DNA from: Gnetum montanum
Lineage: Eukaryota; Streptophyta; Gnetopsida; Gnetales; Gnetaceae
NCBI GenBank assembly: GCA_015680685.1
Contig: MNCI01027389.1
Coordinates: 1-64,000 of the forward strand
Reading direction: 5' to 3'
Length of the DNA: 64,000 nt
The position numbers and the translations under genes were made by a program. Under the pieces are notes generated by a model that did not search any database, had not been told where the DNA came from, and worked only from the letters and a program-made list of their open reading frames with translations. Below, piece by piece: positions 21,410-33,764 of the stretch (the stretch's first letter is position 1; the number at the start of each line of letters is the position of its first letter).

Positions 21410-23020
21410 GACCTTAGTAGTTTCTAAAATTGGAAAAAATTCAAAATTTTGCATAGGGTGTGACTTCAAAGGGATTCAATACTCTTTGAACTCTTCTACT
21501 TGCTTGGGTGCATGAGTGTTCTTACAAACTTCTTATCATTTCGTGTCAACCAATAACAAGAATTTGAATAAAGTCTTTGCATGGTGTAGTTCCCATCCGA
21601 AAAGAAACAAAAGAGAGAAATAAAACCAAAAAAAAATAGAACATGATGGGAATTCAAAGGAGACCCCTTAGACAAATAAATTAGCTACAAGAATCAATAA
21701 TGGGACTAGAAAGACTTGTTACCCATGCCCAAAGGTCCCCTCTAACTAAGGCCCTGTCTTACTTCTTGCTTCTCTTATCTTCTCTTTATGGAATGGTGGT
21801 TGTTATGGGAGTGCTCTTGTGTCTTGAGGAGGTGGATCAATCTTGGAGTGACGATGCGAAGTCACTAAATGTAGTTCGTTTTGGTCTAGAATAAGGATGG
21901 ATCTTCTCAAGTCATTTAAACATAAAATCCATAAAGGACTTCTTATGACCTCAATTTAGAATTCCATTCCACCTTCTCCATCATCCATCCATGCTGCCCA
22001 TAACTCACCTCACTACCAATGTCAATGTTCTTGATTTAGTATCTTTGCCTGACGTACTTGAATTCTTTGGTAGAATCTTTTAAGTTTTGGTCCTTAACTT
22101 CCATCAACCATTAATCGCCTATGGGGTCCAAAAACTCCTTAGGTTGAGGTTATGCAAGGGTAAAAAAGGCATGTGTCTACTATGGGAAGGACCCACTTGC
22201 ATATCTCTTAGTTGGGTTTGTTAAGAACCTTATCCTTAAGCATTCTTGCAATCAAAATCTCTTGTACACCCATCTTCTACATTCAACCATGTGCTCCTTT
22301 ACATATTTTGTTCAATGCACATATTCTCCATCAAATTTTTGATTTTTTGAGCTTTCAAAGAACCTCTTTAATGATTTCATCATATTCTTGGCTTTTTTGG
22401 GACTCCATGGATTCCAAATTCATTCAAAGATTCCTTGTATTTTTCAAGATATTCACATTTTAAAATTTTATTTATGAGCCCCATAAATAGGACCCCCGTT
22501 GATGGAGCCCATGTGTATATGAGGCCCTGTATACATAGCCTCGTTGACATAGTGCAAAAATAGTATAAATATGCATGACCTCCCTTAGAAATTTTCACAT
22601 TTTCTTATAAATGCCAAGGGAGTTTTTCAAATTTTTAGAGCCTAGAACCTTCTAGAGCCCATAACTTCCAAACCATTTATCCAAATCACTTTGTTCTTTG
22701 ACCGTATAGCTACCAAAGGTAAGCTCTTAGTCATGGGGGCTACAAATGTGCCATGTTTTATAGAAATGTTTTTACCATTTTTCTAACTCCCACAATGTTT
22801 TAACTAAGAAATCAACATTTAAACACCAAATTACAAAAGTTAAACCCTTCCAACAAGCTCTAGTAACTCTTATAATAAAAATTAATTAATAAAATAATAA
22901 TAAAGTAATCAATCTACCATGGTCCAACTTAGCCAAGTATAACTAACTAATGAGATAAGGTATTCAAAAGAATTCAAAGTTACACATTATATCTACTAAT
23001 CCATGGATGTGTTGTGACTA
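21410..23020 (+). other. Element B spacer between pol and ORF2
   Basis: Continues the post-pol spacer broken by C. The first 150 bases match B2 at 59180-59320. Around 22490-22580 is a patch with GTTGATGGAGCCC, CTCGTTGACATAG and a TATA-like GTATAAATATGC that resembles the B LTR promoter region and could be a degenerate internal promoter for ORF2. No gene seen otherwise. Confidence 0.5.
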
Positions 23021-23023
23021 TAG

Positions 23024-25925
23024 ATGGCACCGAAAGGCAAACACACATAGGAAGGAGGATCATCTAAACCAAGGGAGAAACAACCAACAAAGGGAAGGGG
23101 CCAAGAACAATCCCAAGAAGAACCAATTGCAGCCCATGCCACAAGTCCTCTTATGGAAGAGGCTAAAGGGGAATCTATCCATCAAATTCCATAACCAGTA
23201 GCAACAACTAAAGATTCCCACTAAGATGAGGCACCAACTCAGCAATAAAACCTTGAGGTAACCTTGATAGAAGCCTACTTGAACCAAATTAGATTAAGGA
23301 AGGTCCAAGAAAGAGTGCTCTAGTAGTTAAACTTTAGCTCTTTCCTAGAGAAAGCACCTAAAGAAATACATGACCAACTGAATACCTCTCCCATGTGGTC
23401 AATTATCACTTCCAATGAGGAGTGATACATGGGAGAGACATTCTTATTTTGGAACAACAAGTAGGCTAGTTAAACATTCAAAATCAAGGGTATCTCAATG
23501 TCCTACTCAATGCCAACCATTGCTAAAGCACTTGGGTTGCCAAAAACTGGGGTGAATCTTACTGTGACTCTAATGTAGATAGACCCCCTACATCAAAAAG
23601 AAATGGGTTTGACAATGTTATGGTGTCAATCACAAGGAGTATAGTGTGCTCACACCAGCAAAAAGAATTCATTACATGATTGTGACCTTTCACCTAAACC
23701 CCACAGTGAGGCCTAACAAGATTATTGCATTTTCTACCGATGTGTGCACTATTATGAGTGGGATATTTCCTATCAACCTTCCACAAGTGATCTATCTAGA
23801 GATAGATAAGCAATTTTAAGAGAATGAATTTGGAAGGAAGGCACTCCCCTTTCCATGCCTCATGAGAAAAATCTATCAAAGGGGAGGAATAGTTCATTAT
23901 GCAAATGATGCTATCAAATTCACTCCAACCACTAATTGGGTAGAGATGATGAAGGATAAGATCCCTACAACAACTATTGAAGAAGAGGAGCAACAACCAC
24001 CACCTCCACTTGTGACTCAAAAAATTATGTTGGACATCACTAAAACATCTCAATGGTTGCACAAATACTGAAAATGGCTCTTAAGTGAATAAGAGTGATG
24101 AGCAGGCATGAGTGGTGGAGACCCATCTATGTACTAGCCAATGATGAGTTACTTAAATGATGTGGCCTAAATAGTTAGCTTGATCGAAGGAGGTGGATCC
24201 ATTTTCTTAACCTAATAAACACAATTATTTGTGAGATTAAATTTTAGTACCAAGAAGGGAATGGTATCTCTTGCAAAATAGTAGCCACTTCTAGAGATTT
24301 TTATGAATGTTGTGACCTTCTTGGTGTGCTTGGAGCAAGGTGAGGGGACAAAAATACTAGTGATGTAACACCAAGGGCAAGAAATAGCAATAGAGGTGGT
24401 TGTTGATAGAATTACTAAAATCTTCAATACACCTAAAGCATCTATACTTGATGTCACTATAATTAAATATGTACAAATGTCCACAAGGACCATCAACAGT
24501 ACATTGGGTGCAGCATGACATGAACAACTACTAGACCAACTGATAGGAACTAGGCAACTACTTCGGGATGTTTTTGATCATTCGGATAGTATTACTACAA
24601 CCCAATTAGAGCTACTAGAAGCAAGGGGTAAAAACATTATTTTAAAAGGATAACTTGAAAGAGCTAAGGAGATGAATGAACACTTGGCTACTAAAGTTGT
24701 TGAATTAAGAGCCCAAATTACTAACCCTACATTTCTCAATCCAACATTGATAAAAGATGAAGCTCTTAAATAACTTCACACTAGGCTAAAATGGGTTTAG
24801 GATCTGATGGAGATGGTGGTATTCTATCAATCCTTAACAAAGGCTACCCAACATAAAATTCAGAAGGCCTTGGATCTGACATGCCAGGAGAATGTGCAAC
24901 TAACCACAGATAACCATCACTTGTGAAATGTTAATGAGCATAAACAATAGTAGATTGACTTTATCTGCCAACAGTAGGTGCAACTAGCCAAAGAAAACAC
25001 AAAGCTAAAGAGATTGATAGCTGAGAAAAAAAACCTCTTCATGGAGGAGGTATGTGCCCTTCACCAAAATACTACAATTGAGGTAGCTACCTAAAAATCA
25101 GAGGCTCTCAAGTTTGAGAGAGTCAAGGATCACTACAAAGACTAGGTCAGCCTATAGAAAGAAGTAAATGAAAACATATTCAATTGGCAAAGGCAAAGGT
25201 GGATGATATCCTCCAGAAACTTCAACAAGGATGTGAATTATTGTAGCCCATCATTGATGGGATTGATCAATACAATAAATTAGAAATTTACCTAAAGGAG
25301 TTGCAAATAAAAAAATAACGAAATACATGGAGCTTACCAATCTCTGATACATGAATCTAGCTATCTTGACTACTGAATGATCATGGTTAGAACTAGAGAA
25401 GTAAGTCGCTAGCTCGCACTTGTTGTATGAGGTCAAGTTCAAGCATCACAAAGACACCAAGCAAAAGCTTACAATGGAAAATGCTGAACTTGAGGTTCTC
25501 AAGAATAAATACATCAATTAGAGATATAACCTAGTCAAAAGAATGAATGACTACTAAGAGCTGAAAAACGTAGTCAAGACATTTGATGTCGAATGCAAAT
25601 AATTCACAACCTACTTTGTTAATGTTAAGGACTTGTTTCCAGTAATGTCCTATCTATGAGATATCCCCATTCCAACCCACATTGGCAATGCCATGTGGAC
25701 TTTGAATGATCCCCAAAGTAAGAAGTAGAAGATGAAGACATTACTAGAAGCTTTTTTTCTTTCTACTGAAGGTAGTAGTCACAACAGGATAGTCATAGCC
25801 ATCTCAGCCACTACACGTGCTCAAAGCTAGCAAAGGTCCTTCAAAACCTTAGGAGCCTCCACCACCTAGGACTGTTTGATCTTCTCAACTGCCTTCATGC
25901 CATTAAAGGATGCACTATCTAGTTT
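23024..25925 (+). pseudogene. Element B ORF2 remnant (post-pol, coiled-coil protein)
   Basis: ATG at 23024 opens MAPKGKHT followed by a Lys/Gln/Glu-rich part. The middle (about 23640-24070) has ALPFPCLMRKIYQRGGIVHY and a proline run, similar in style to the downstream ORF of plant gypsy elements whose products are filed as putative plant transposon proteins. From 24520 to 25600 it is a long Leu/Glu/Lys coiled coil (for example LERAKEMNEHLATKVVEL). The tail TYFVNVKDLFPVMSYL near 25607 matches the tail of the B2 copy at 59820-59880. Stops are frequent. In Athila this place holds an env-like ORF. I see no clear signal or membrane segment. Confidence 0.6.
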
Positions 25926-26118
25926 TGAGTTACCATGTCATGGTGTTCAATTTTGTGTCATGAACATCATTAATTTTTTTGTAATGTTGTTGATTTGTAT
26001 ACTTGGGCACTCATTTTTATTAAGTTAGTTTGTTATGTTAAGAGTTAGTCAATAACCCCATACCTTTCCAATCTTGTAAAGGAACTAAAGGATGAGTTTT
26101 TATTCAATTATGGGGATA
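25926..26118 (+). other. Element B 3' UTR and polypurine tract
   Basis: No gene. ATTATGGGGATA at 26107-26118 directly precedes the 3' LTR and matches GTCATGGGGGTA at 60231-60242 in B2, the presumed polypurine tract. Confidence 0.7.
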
Positions 26119-27029
26119 TGATGAATCATTGTTATGTCATGTTGATGAGCCCCCATCAACATGGCCCCATCTACATGATGTTGCCCCATCGATGGGACCA
26201 TCTCAACATAACATTTGTTACATCTATGGGGCCTCGTTAATGTAGCTTCACAATAAAGTCTATAAATATGCACTCACTAGTCATGTTTATTGGGAGTTGA
26301 GTCATAGTTGTAGTAAAGTTCTTGTAGTTTTGTCATTTGACAATTAGAATATTTTTCTAAGTGCCTATAGCAAGAGTTAGAAAGTGTACAAATCTTTATT
26401 CGAGAACTATTGTACTTGAACACACCAGTGTGAATGACAATAAATATGAGCCATTTAATTAAACCTACAACACTTAGAATAGATTAATGATTTATTTATG
26501 AAGTTACTATTTTCATTAATTATGCAATTAATTAAGCTAAATTAGAATTCAAGTGATTGCTTAATTAATTACTCGAAATATATTCAACACATAAGTATAA
26601 TCACTTCAAGCGTAAACATGTATTCACTTGGTAATCCCAACAACGTTATTACTTGGTTCACCTAGTAGCATAAGCGCTTGGTAACCCTAGTAGTGGATAC
26701 ATGGGTTTAGGACATGTACAGAAAGTGGGACTAGATGCTTATGTTAAGACTAGTTAGAGATTAGTTAACTAGTTAAATTAAATTAGTTATTAAATTACTT
26801 CATTTCTCTATTTTAAACACCAGGACATAAAACATAAAATAATAAAAATTAAATGCCTTGATTACACTTAACCATACCTTTGTATGTCACAAGTGTAATT
26901 GTAAAGACAACGAATGACTATTAGGATAAAGTTTACTTCCTAGAACACTAGTGTACTAGAAGACGTAGAGTTCACGAAATTTGACCAGATCACACATAAA
27001 CACTTCATGAATCATATGGTTGATTTGTA
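26119..27029 (+). mobile_element. Element B 3' LTR, right end missing
   Basis: Begins TGATGAATCATTG and follows the 5' LTR to about TATGGTTGATTTGTA. The last ~45 bases, including TCATCA, are absent and the 186-bp duplication starts at 27030. TATAAATA at 26261-26268. Confidence 0.88.
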
Positions 27030-27215
27030 TGGAAAATTAAAGAATCATGCAATATTTACTACTAATGGCTTATTGGTTTAGAGATAGGTGACTTAATCTT
27101 CAAGGATCATAATTTCCTTTAAGCTTAACATTTTTAAATAGTCTTTAATATCAATTGAAAGTCTTGGATTAGTTAATTTGTAACTTTATAAATAGATAAG
27201 GGGCACCTCTTCATG
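27030..27215 (+). repeat. Right copy of the 186-bp duplication flanking B
   Basis: Matches 3987-4172. It continues without a break into 27216 on, so the interruption point of the left copy (after CTTCTTG) is uninterrupted here (CTTCATG). Confidence 0.8.
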
Positions 27216-27481
27216 AAAATTAGTGCTAAGAGATGTGTACTCTTTAACTACTATTCTTTCTTAGTTAAAATGATTTTATCTCTATGGGACTGTCATATGA
27301 TGTTAGTTATGCATATTATATGATGTTGTTCTTTTATGATATATCTTTAAGAGATAGGTTTATATGCATCATCAATTTTGATCATATCCAAAAAAGAGGA
27401 GAAGTAGTTTATGTATTGTGATATTTTGCTAAAGACTAACCCATTTTCTTATGTTTTGGACATTACCAAAAAGTGAAAGAT
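27216..27481 (+). other. Family A 3' internal end or LTR start
   Basis: Carries ATATCCAAAAAAGAGGAGAAG and ACATTACCAAAAAGTGAAAGA, which in the A2 copy read ATATCCAAAAGGGGGAGAAG and ACATTACCAAAAAGGGGAAGA. Such phrases lie next to the polypurine tract in SIRE-like elements. If the A LTR instead starts at 27030, this is its first part. I cannot decide between the two. Confidence 0.5.
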
Positions 27482-28759
27482 TTTTGAACTTTTTGTATGT
27501 CAAAACATTAAGGAAAATGGAGTACAAGGATGTTTGTGTCTTTATTGTGTTTATGGGAGTAAGAGCAAAGGACTTAGGTACTCAGAAGAAAATTTAGGAT
27601 CGCAAGGACTCAATGGAGCATGAGAAAATACAAAGAATTTAAGAAAAATGTGTTTTTGTAGAGGATTATTCCTAGATGTTTTAGCATGTTTCAAAGTGTT
27701 TATGGCTCATTTAGATGAGTTTAGGAGGTTATAAGGTCTATGGGGACTTTTTTGGAGGCATCCAGAGGCTCCCAACATTAAAACAAGCAGTTTCATTTTT
27801 GGCCCCTACAAAAGAGATGCCNTAAAACAAGCAGTTTCATTTTTGGCCCCTACAAAAGAGATGCCTTTCCTATTCCAAAGACATCTCTGCAGTAGGTAGC
27901 ATAGAAGAAGATGTCTCTAAAAAATAGGAGACATATTTCATCAGACAAATACATCTTTCATCAAACAAAGACATCTTCTCAGAATGAAGGCCAATTACAG
28001 AAAGATGTCTTTTATGAGAAAAAGACATCTTCCCAAAATGGAGGCCAAATACAGAAAGACATCTCAATCATGAAGAATACATCTTTCGTGAACGTTAGCT
28101 AGCTATTGCACAAGTTCCAAGATGAATTTAGAAACATAGTGGCTATAAAAAGACTTCATTCTCATTCGGAAAAGTACAAGCTTTTGTACTATCATTATGT
28201 AATCATCAAGCAATCATTGTATGTTCTTCATTGTGCAATCATTTGTTTATTGTAATTGGTTAATGTGAGCTATGCCTCAAAGTGCAAGGATCAACAAACT
28301 TAGTTGCATACTTTCCTTATGATTATAATTCCCTAGTTTTCCTACAAGGTTAATGTGATTCTTAAGGGAAGGCATCTTGCTTGAGCTTGTCAAGATCCTA
28401 TAGTATTGAGTATTGATGTAGCACCACAACACTCTAGAGAAAAGCTAAAGTTGTAAAGGTAGTGGAATCCTTGAAACCACATTCTAAGCTTGTCAAGACC
28501 TTGTGGGGTTGAGTGGATTTTTAGCATCAAATCACTCTAGAGCGAAGCTTAGAGCTTGTAAAGGGTGTGGTATCCTTCAAACCACATTTTGGGAGGAACA
28601 AAGTCCAGCGGTGTGCTTGAGAACTACACTTCGAGTGTGAACTACCCAAGTTGAAAAACCATGTTAAATCTGGTGTGCGTGCTTTGTCTTAATGATTTAT
28701 ATTTGGGGAACTTATTCTTCACCCCCCCCCCTTCCCCTTTCTATGTTCAAAGATCCTTA
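27482..28759 (+). mobile_element. Family A LTR, second plus-strand copy
   Basis: Matches 1-1078 from 27655 on, including the palindrome array (27860-28095) and the pyrimidine-rich 3' end (28720-28740). It contains one N with a 43-base duplicated flank, so the true length is shorter. It is probably the 3' LTR of the element starting at 1. No PBS follows. Confidence 0.75.
27779..27865 (+). repeat. 43-base exact duplication around a single N
   Basis: 27779-27821 and 27823-27865 are identical, and 27822 is N. The other A copies have the segment once, so this is almost surely an unmerged contig overlap. Confidence 0.92.
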
Positions 28760-29143
28760 GTTAGGCATGTCAGCACATGCACCTTGGTTTAATCACATTG
28801 ATTAGACTCAATCATTGGTCATAAGAACCTTCAATGTCACAACCTTTTCTTACCAGTGATCAAGAATTCTTTCAATATTCTGAAGCTTACACCCTAAGAT
28901 GTGGACCCATCACCTACCTATAATTCTAGTAGTTGTAGATTTAACAACTCATGGTATGAGTCCCAACTCCTCATTGAATTTAAGCCTAGTTTATCAGTGA
29001 TGGATAGAGGAAAAGTAGGTGGATGAATTCTATAGTGTTAACATTCTATTAATTAAGGCTCAACTTTGGACCCATTTAACATCATGCATTATCATTATAT
29101 CTATAACTCACCCTTTCACTATTAGCTTATCAGGTGAGCATTC
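28760..29143. other. Unassigned sequence left of the solo LTR
   Basis: Nothing recognised: no repeat match inside the window and no open frame of note. It is part of the older DNA into which the solo LTR at 29149 inserted. Confidence 0.5.
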
Positions 29144-29148
29144 ATAAA
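29144..29148 (+). repeat. TSD of the B-type solo LTR, left
   Basis: ATAAA, repeated at 41151-41155. Confidence 0.82.
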
Positions 29149-30074
29149 TGATGAGCATCAAAGTGTCATGTCGATAGGCCCCTATTGATGTGGCCTCATA
29201 AATGCATCCCCATCGACATTGTGTTGCCCCATCGATGGGGCCACATCAACGTAGCATTTACTACGTCTACGGAACCTTGTCAACATAGCCCTATAATAAA
29301 AACTATAAATACAAGCTCACAACCATGTTTATGAAGAGTGGAGTCATAATTGTAGTAGAGCTCTTATAGTTTTTCCATTTGAGATTCAGAATCTTTCTCT
29401 AAGTGCCTGCAGTAGGAATTAAAAAAAGTACAGATCTTTATTCGAGCACTATTGTACTTGAAACATACTAGTGTGTATGGCAATAAAGATGAACATTTTG
29501 ATCAAACCTTGTAGCACTTAGAATAGATTAATGATTTATTTATGCATTTATGTTTTCATTAAATATGCAATTAATTAAGCTCAATTAGACTTTAAGTGAT
29601 TAGTTAATTAATTAATATAATTAGATTAAGCACATAAGTATGACCGCTTCAAGCATAAACACATATTCACTTGTTAATCCTAGTAGTGTTATTGCTTAGT
29701 TTGCCTAATAGCATAGCAATTGGTAACCCAACAGTGGATACATGGGCTTAGGATGTGTAACAAAAGTGGGACTGGATGCTTATGTTAGGACTAGTTAGAG
29801 ATTAGTCAAGTAGTTAAATTAGATTACTTATTAAATCACTTCATCTCTCTCTTTAAGTACTAAGAAACATAAAAAATAACACAATAAAGATCATATGCTT
29901 TTATTACACTTAACCATACCTTTGTACCTAACAAGTGTAATTGGGAAGACAACAAATGACCATTAGAGCAAGGTTCACTTCCTAGAAGACTAGTGTACCA
30001 GAAAACATAAAGTCCATGGAATTTGACCAGATCACATATGAACACTTCATGATTTGTATGGTTTAAGGGTACCT
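29149..30074 (+). mobile_element. B-type solo LTR, left part
   Basis: Starts TGATGAGCATC and follows the B LTR to GGGTACCT, where element D interrupts it. The last bases (GTACCTTTCACCACTCATCA) stand at 41131-41150 on the far side of D. With ATAAA on both outer sides this is a solo LTR, the product of LTR-LTR recombination. TATAAATA at 29304-29311. Confidence 0.88.
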
Positions 30075-31179
30075 ATTGGTGACCATTTGGGACGTGACCG
30101 CCAACAAGTGCCTCTAACAAGGTTTAGGTGCTCACTGGTCTCTAGCAACACCAAGGCCTAGATACCTTCAAATAGACTCAGTAGTTAAATGTGAGTATGT
30201 GTTTACTATTATAAATGATGAAATACTTAGGTTGTGTATAAAAATATAATCAGCTATCATAAAAGAGATTCAACCAACTTTGTAAAATATTGTGAGTTGT
30301 TGGATATTCCTATTTTGTTCATCCACTTAGTCTATATGTTTTTTATAATACCTACTTGTAACAAATAAAATTTTGCAAAAACCATTTGAGCACAACTCTA
30401 CCAATCTACTCGTAATTTCCCCCATAGAGAGAAAGTTCCACAAGAAAAATAGAAATAGAGCAAGATTCAATGGAAAGAGAAAGAAAAGAAAGCAGATTTG
30501 TGTAAAAATCTCAAATATTTAAGCAAGGTAAATTGATACGAGGAAACACTTCATAATAAAAGTTATCCCTAATTCAATATTTATAAGTTGTTTAAACTTT
30601 CTAGGCTCAAATAAGTAATTTCTTAAAAACAATCCTACTATATTACCAAAACTTGTTGGGTAAACTACCACATATAATTCTCTATTTTGGCTAGATAATA
30701 GTTGTCAATGATTGCATACAATAGAGCTTTCAAAGATTTGACAATTTCTGATTAAAATATCAAGGGTATATACTTTAAAAATCAAAAAGCTATTTCATTC
30801 CTATCAAAATACCAAAGTTTTTTGAACCTGCTAGACTATTGAATTGCTCAATTGCCTTGTCTATAGTATAGGCTCTCTTATAGAAATACTAATAGTAGCC
30901 TTAAACATTGCATAATAATAAACTTCTCTATTAAATTGCTCTTAAGGCTTTCCAATATGAGCTCTTCTATGAAAAATCTTAATAGGAGTCTACTATCACG
31001 CAACAAAGAACTATAAAAGAAATCTAAAAATCCCAAATTTAAATGCCAAGTATGATACTACCTAAACTAGTAGCTAAAACAAAATATGAAAGAATGAACT
31101 CACAGGATTAAAACATAGTAGCTGAAATGATGTCTTTAGCAAGCCATCTTACAAGCAATCTTCAAATTTATTTTTTCCA
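30075..31179 (-). mobile_element. Element D 3' LTR
   Basis: On the minus strand it starts TGGAAAAAATAAATTTG at 31179, right after a purine tract, and ends CCAAATGGTCACCAAT at 30075. It matches 39874-40913, except that the first ~80 bases are missing from that copy. Confidence 0.82.
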
Positions 31180-31184
31180 AAAAG

Positions 31185-31203
31185 CTTCCCCCCTCCCTTT
31201 TTG
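31185..31203 (-). promoter_or_regulatory. Polypurine tract of D
   Basis: On the minus strand CAAAAAGGGAGGGGGGAAG, five bases before the 3' LTR start. This placement fits a plus-strand primer. Confidence 0.75.
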
Positions 31204-32859
31204 ATTCTACCTTTGAATCCTTTTTATAGTGCTTCAAGGTAGTTACATTCATCATAACAAGTTAAGGTGGGTTAAAAATATCTAAGGCATTTACTCATAA
31301 CTTCTTAGGAAGTTATAACTTCTATAACAAGTTATGAGAAAATTAAGCCAAAATTGGCATGTATCTCCTTGGTGATGAAAAAAAATAAAATAAACTACAA
31401 ATATCTTGAGGTGTTTGTTAAACCAAGATAGGAAGTTACAACTTCCCTAAATGGAATAATAGCCAAATGTCTTGTACTTGAATAAGTCTCCCATAAATTT
31501 CTCTCCTCCATTGTGTTTTTTTTTTTTCTAAATGACACTTTTCCCTTTCATTAAATTTAAATTATCTAAGCTCATACTATCACTTTATGTTCACATTATT
31601 TCTTTCCTTTGAGCATCAAGAAATAAACCCACTTCTTTCTTTTTCCTTTAAATTCATTCATGATTAATATAACAAAGGTTTAATGCTTTGCCATGTGGCC
31701 CTCATCCTTTGCCTTTGATGTCATTGATTTTTCTAGAATTCTAAAGTAGTAATTTCAAATGGAGATTGATTGATTTAGTAGATGTACCTATGAAAGATTT
31801 TCCTTGTAGTAGATCTCACATCTTCACACGTCAATCATTGAGGCCATGATTATAGGAGTAAAGTGTATATGTCGTCTTCCAATGGCTACCGCCCTCAACT
31901 CTACTAAAACCCTCAATACAGTGCAATGCCTCCCAACCCTAAGGTTTAAGACATTTTTGCACTTGTCCTACCTAAGTAGCCACCATGCTTATCATTCTAT
32001 CCTGCCAATATGGTTTTTTGTTCTTTGTCTTTTGCATCTACTTCTACATGATTTTAGGAAAAATTCCCTAAAATTTTCTAAGGTGGCAAAAGGCATTTTC
32101 TCAAATGGATCAAAGCCTATGTAGGATTGATGGCTTTGTCAAACAAACCAAGAAATAGAATGTTAAACCAAAACAATCTATAGGTGTTGGTGACCAAAAA
32201 TGATATGAGGGCCAACCAAGCCAATTGGAGAAAACACAATACATTCATCATGTGGGGCATTGGTTTACATGTTTTTATTTATTTATATCTACTAGTAAAT
32301 GGGTTTATCAATGATATTGACTGCAGCATTTCTACCATTTTTCATGAAATTACCATCATGTTGTTTCGCCTTTCACCTTCTTTCTTGCATCACAAATAGT
32401 TTTTATTATTTCTTGATGATATTTTTATACAATCTACATTTTCCTTCAAAAAAATGCAAAGGAAATCACTATTTTAATGGTGAACCATCAATCAGTTGTG
32501 GTAATATATCTTAGCTTTTTTCCAAGATCCTCCTCCTAGTTTCACATGCTCTTGGTTTGAAGATGTACGTTCTACACAATAATTAGTAAACTATCTTACT
32601 ATACCCCTGCATAATTTGAAACTAAGGATTTCTGAATCTCTTATCTACTAATTTTGTTAACATTATGTAGTTCTAAAACTTTCTAGTTATTTTCCTTAAA
32701 TAATGAATCTGCAAGCACTGAGTTCTCATCCTGCTACTACTTGATAATTTTTAAATTGCTTTACAATAGTCCCAATATGTGATGTTTCATGCTCATACTT
32801 TTAATAGAATATATTTTTTAGTTAACTTTCTTTTGCTTATTATTTTTATTATTATATTT

Positions 32860-32890
<31 letters not shown>

Positions 32891-33122
32891 TTTGTGAACT
32901 AAATTAAGTATCAAATCAACCAACACTGCTTCATAAAATGGAAAGAAATGTATCAACATTTCTTAACCCCCTTCTTAGCATAATAATCTTATTAAAACAT
33001 ATTTACATAGAAAAGAAAAAATATTTTTTCAAAACAAAATTCATTAAACTCAAGGTTTAATAAAATAAAAACCTCACCCCTAATAAAAACTTAAAGAACT
33101 ATACATCAATACTTTATACAAA
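31204..33122. other. Element D 3' internal spacer
   Basis: AT-rich DNA with no recognised gene on either strand. Small open frames at 31846-32124 and 32184-32514 (plus) carry no known motif. It includes a (TAGA)n microsatellite at 32861-32890. Confidence 0.5.
32861..32890. repeat. (TAGA)n microsatellite
   Basis: Seven and a half perfect units of TAGA. Confidence 0.95.
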
Positions 33123-33764
33123 CTATTCAATGAATGGGAAGTGGATAGTTAAAATAAATTTCTTGGGAATCTTCTTGTTTTGAATCCTTTCATACACTAT
33201 TTCAGTTGTAACTAATGCATTGTCTTCATCCTTGCTTTCTTCAACTGTTCTTGTTTCCTTTGCATCCATCTCCTTTGCATCTACCTCTTTTGCTGATTCT
33301 TGAGGCCTATCCCAATTAGATACTTTTCTATATTAAGATACAAATGCCTCTCCCCAAGAATCATCTTGGTTAGAATTTTCTTGATTTTCTACTTGACTAT
33401 CACATTCATGAAATCTACCCCAAACATTGGCCTCTATAGAAAGTCCACCAATAAGAAACATGAACTCATCAGAAAGCCAAAGTAGGAATGGACTTTCTCT
33501 TGATGCTTCATGGGCTTTTTCTTTGCAATAAGCTCTTACAACATGTTTCAGGTAGCATTCCATTACATATGGGATAAATGTTCTCATTTCTCTCTCACCA
33601 AGAATCATACTTTCTAAAACCTACACTCTTTGCTAGCTTTCTTTACTCACACTTTGAATTGGAAAATGATGTAATCTTAAGCAATCCATGTCTCTTCTTA
33701 TAGTAGTAAATAAAGTTGAAATTTCCACCAAATATTGTTAACCAACCTTGCCACTTTTGTCCAT
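33123..33764 (-). pseudogene. Element D post-integrase ORF of unknown function
   Basis: ATG at 33764 (MDKSGKVG) opens a frame of about 213 codons that stays in register to TAG at 33123 with four internal stops, two of them close together near 33615-33630. The cleanest part (33608-33333) reads MILGEREMRTFIPYVMECY then ESPFLLWLSDEFMFLIGG, with Trp, Phe and Met and no low complexity. The tail (about 33300-33200) is a Lys/Glu/Asp repeat, AKEVDAKEMDAKETRTVEE. I do not recognise a family. It could be an extra retrotransposon ORF or a captured host fragment. The single frame over 640 bases argues that it once coded for protein. Confidence 0.5.

Larger units (their letters stand above)
4173..27029 (+). 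mobile_element. Element B: Athila-like Ty3/gypsy LTR retrotransposon (host of C)
   Basis: Two LTRs (4173-5133, 26119-27029), a tRNA-Asp type PBS, gag, protease, RT with an FMDD box, RNase H, integrase, a second long ORF after pol and a PPT directly before the 3' LTR define the element. Element C (11843-21404) is nested in it, so B itself is about 13.3 kb. The Asp-tRNA PBS, the FMDDF version of the RT box and an extra ORF behind pol are known Athila traits. All genes are broken. The 3' LTR lacks its last ~45 bases and the base run left of the element (TCTTG) is not found on the right. Confidence 0.88.

Noticed and set aside
22490-22580. Another B-type LTR
   Set aside because: Only the GATGGAGCC words and a TATA-like box resemble the LTR. 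The TGATGA start and the rest of the LTR are missing.
33333-33608. Functional host gene
   Set aside because: The frame has in-frame stops on both sides and lies within the TSD-bounded retrotransposon D. It is kept only as a remnant of unknown origin.
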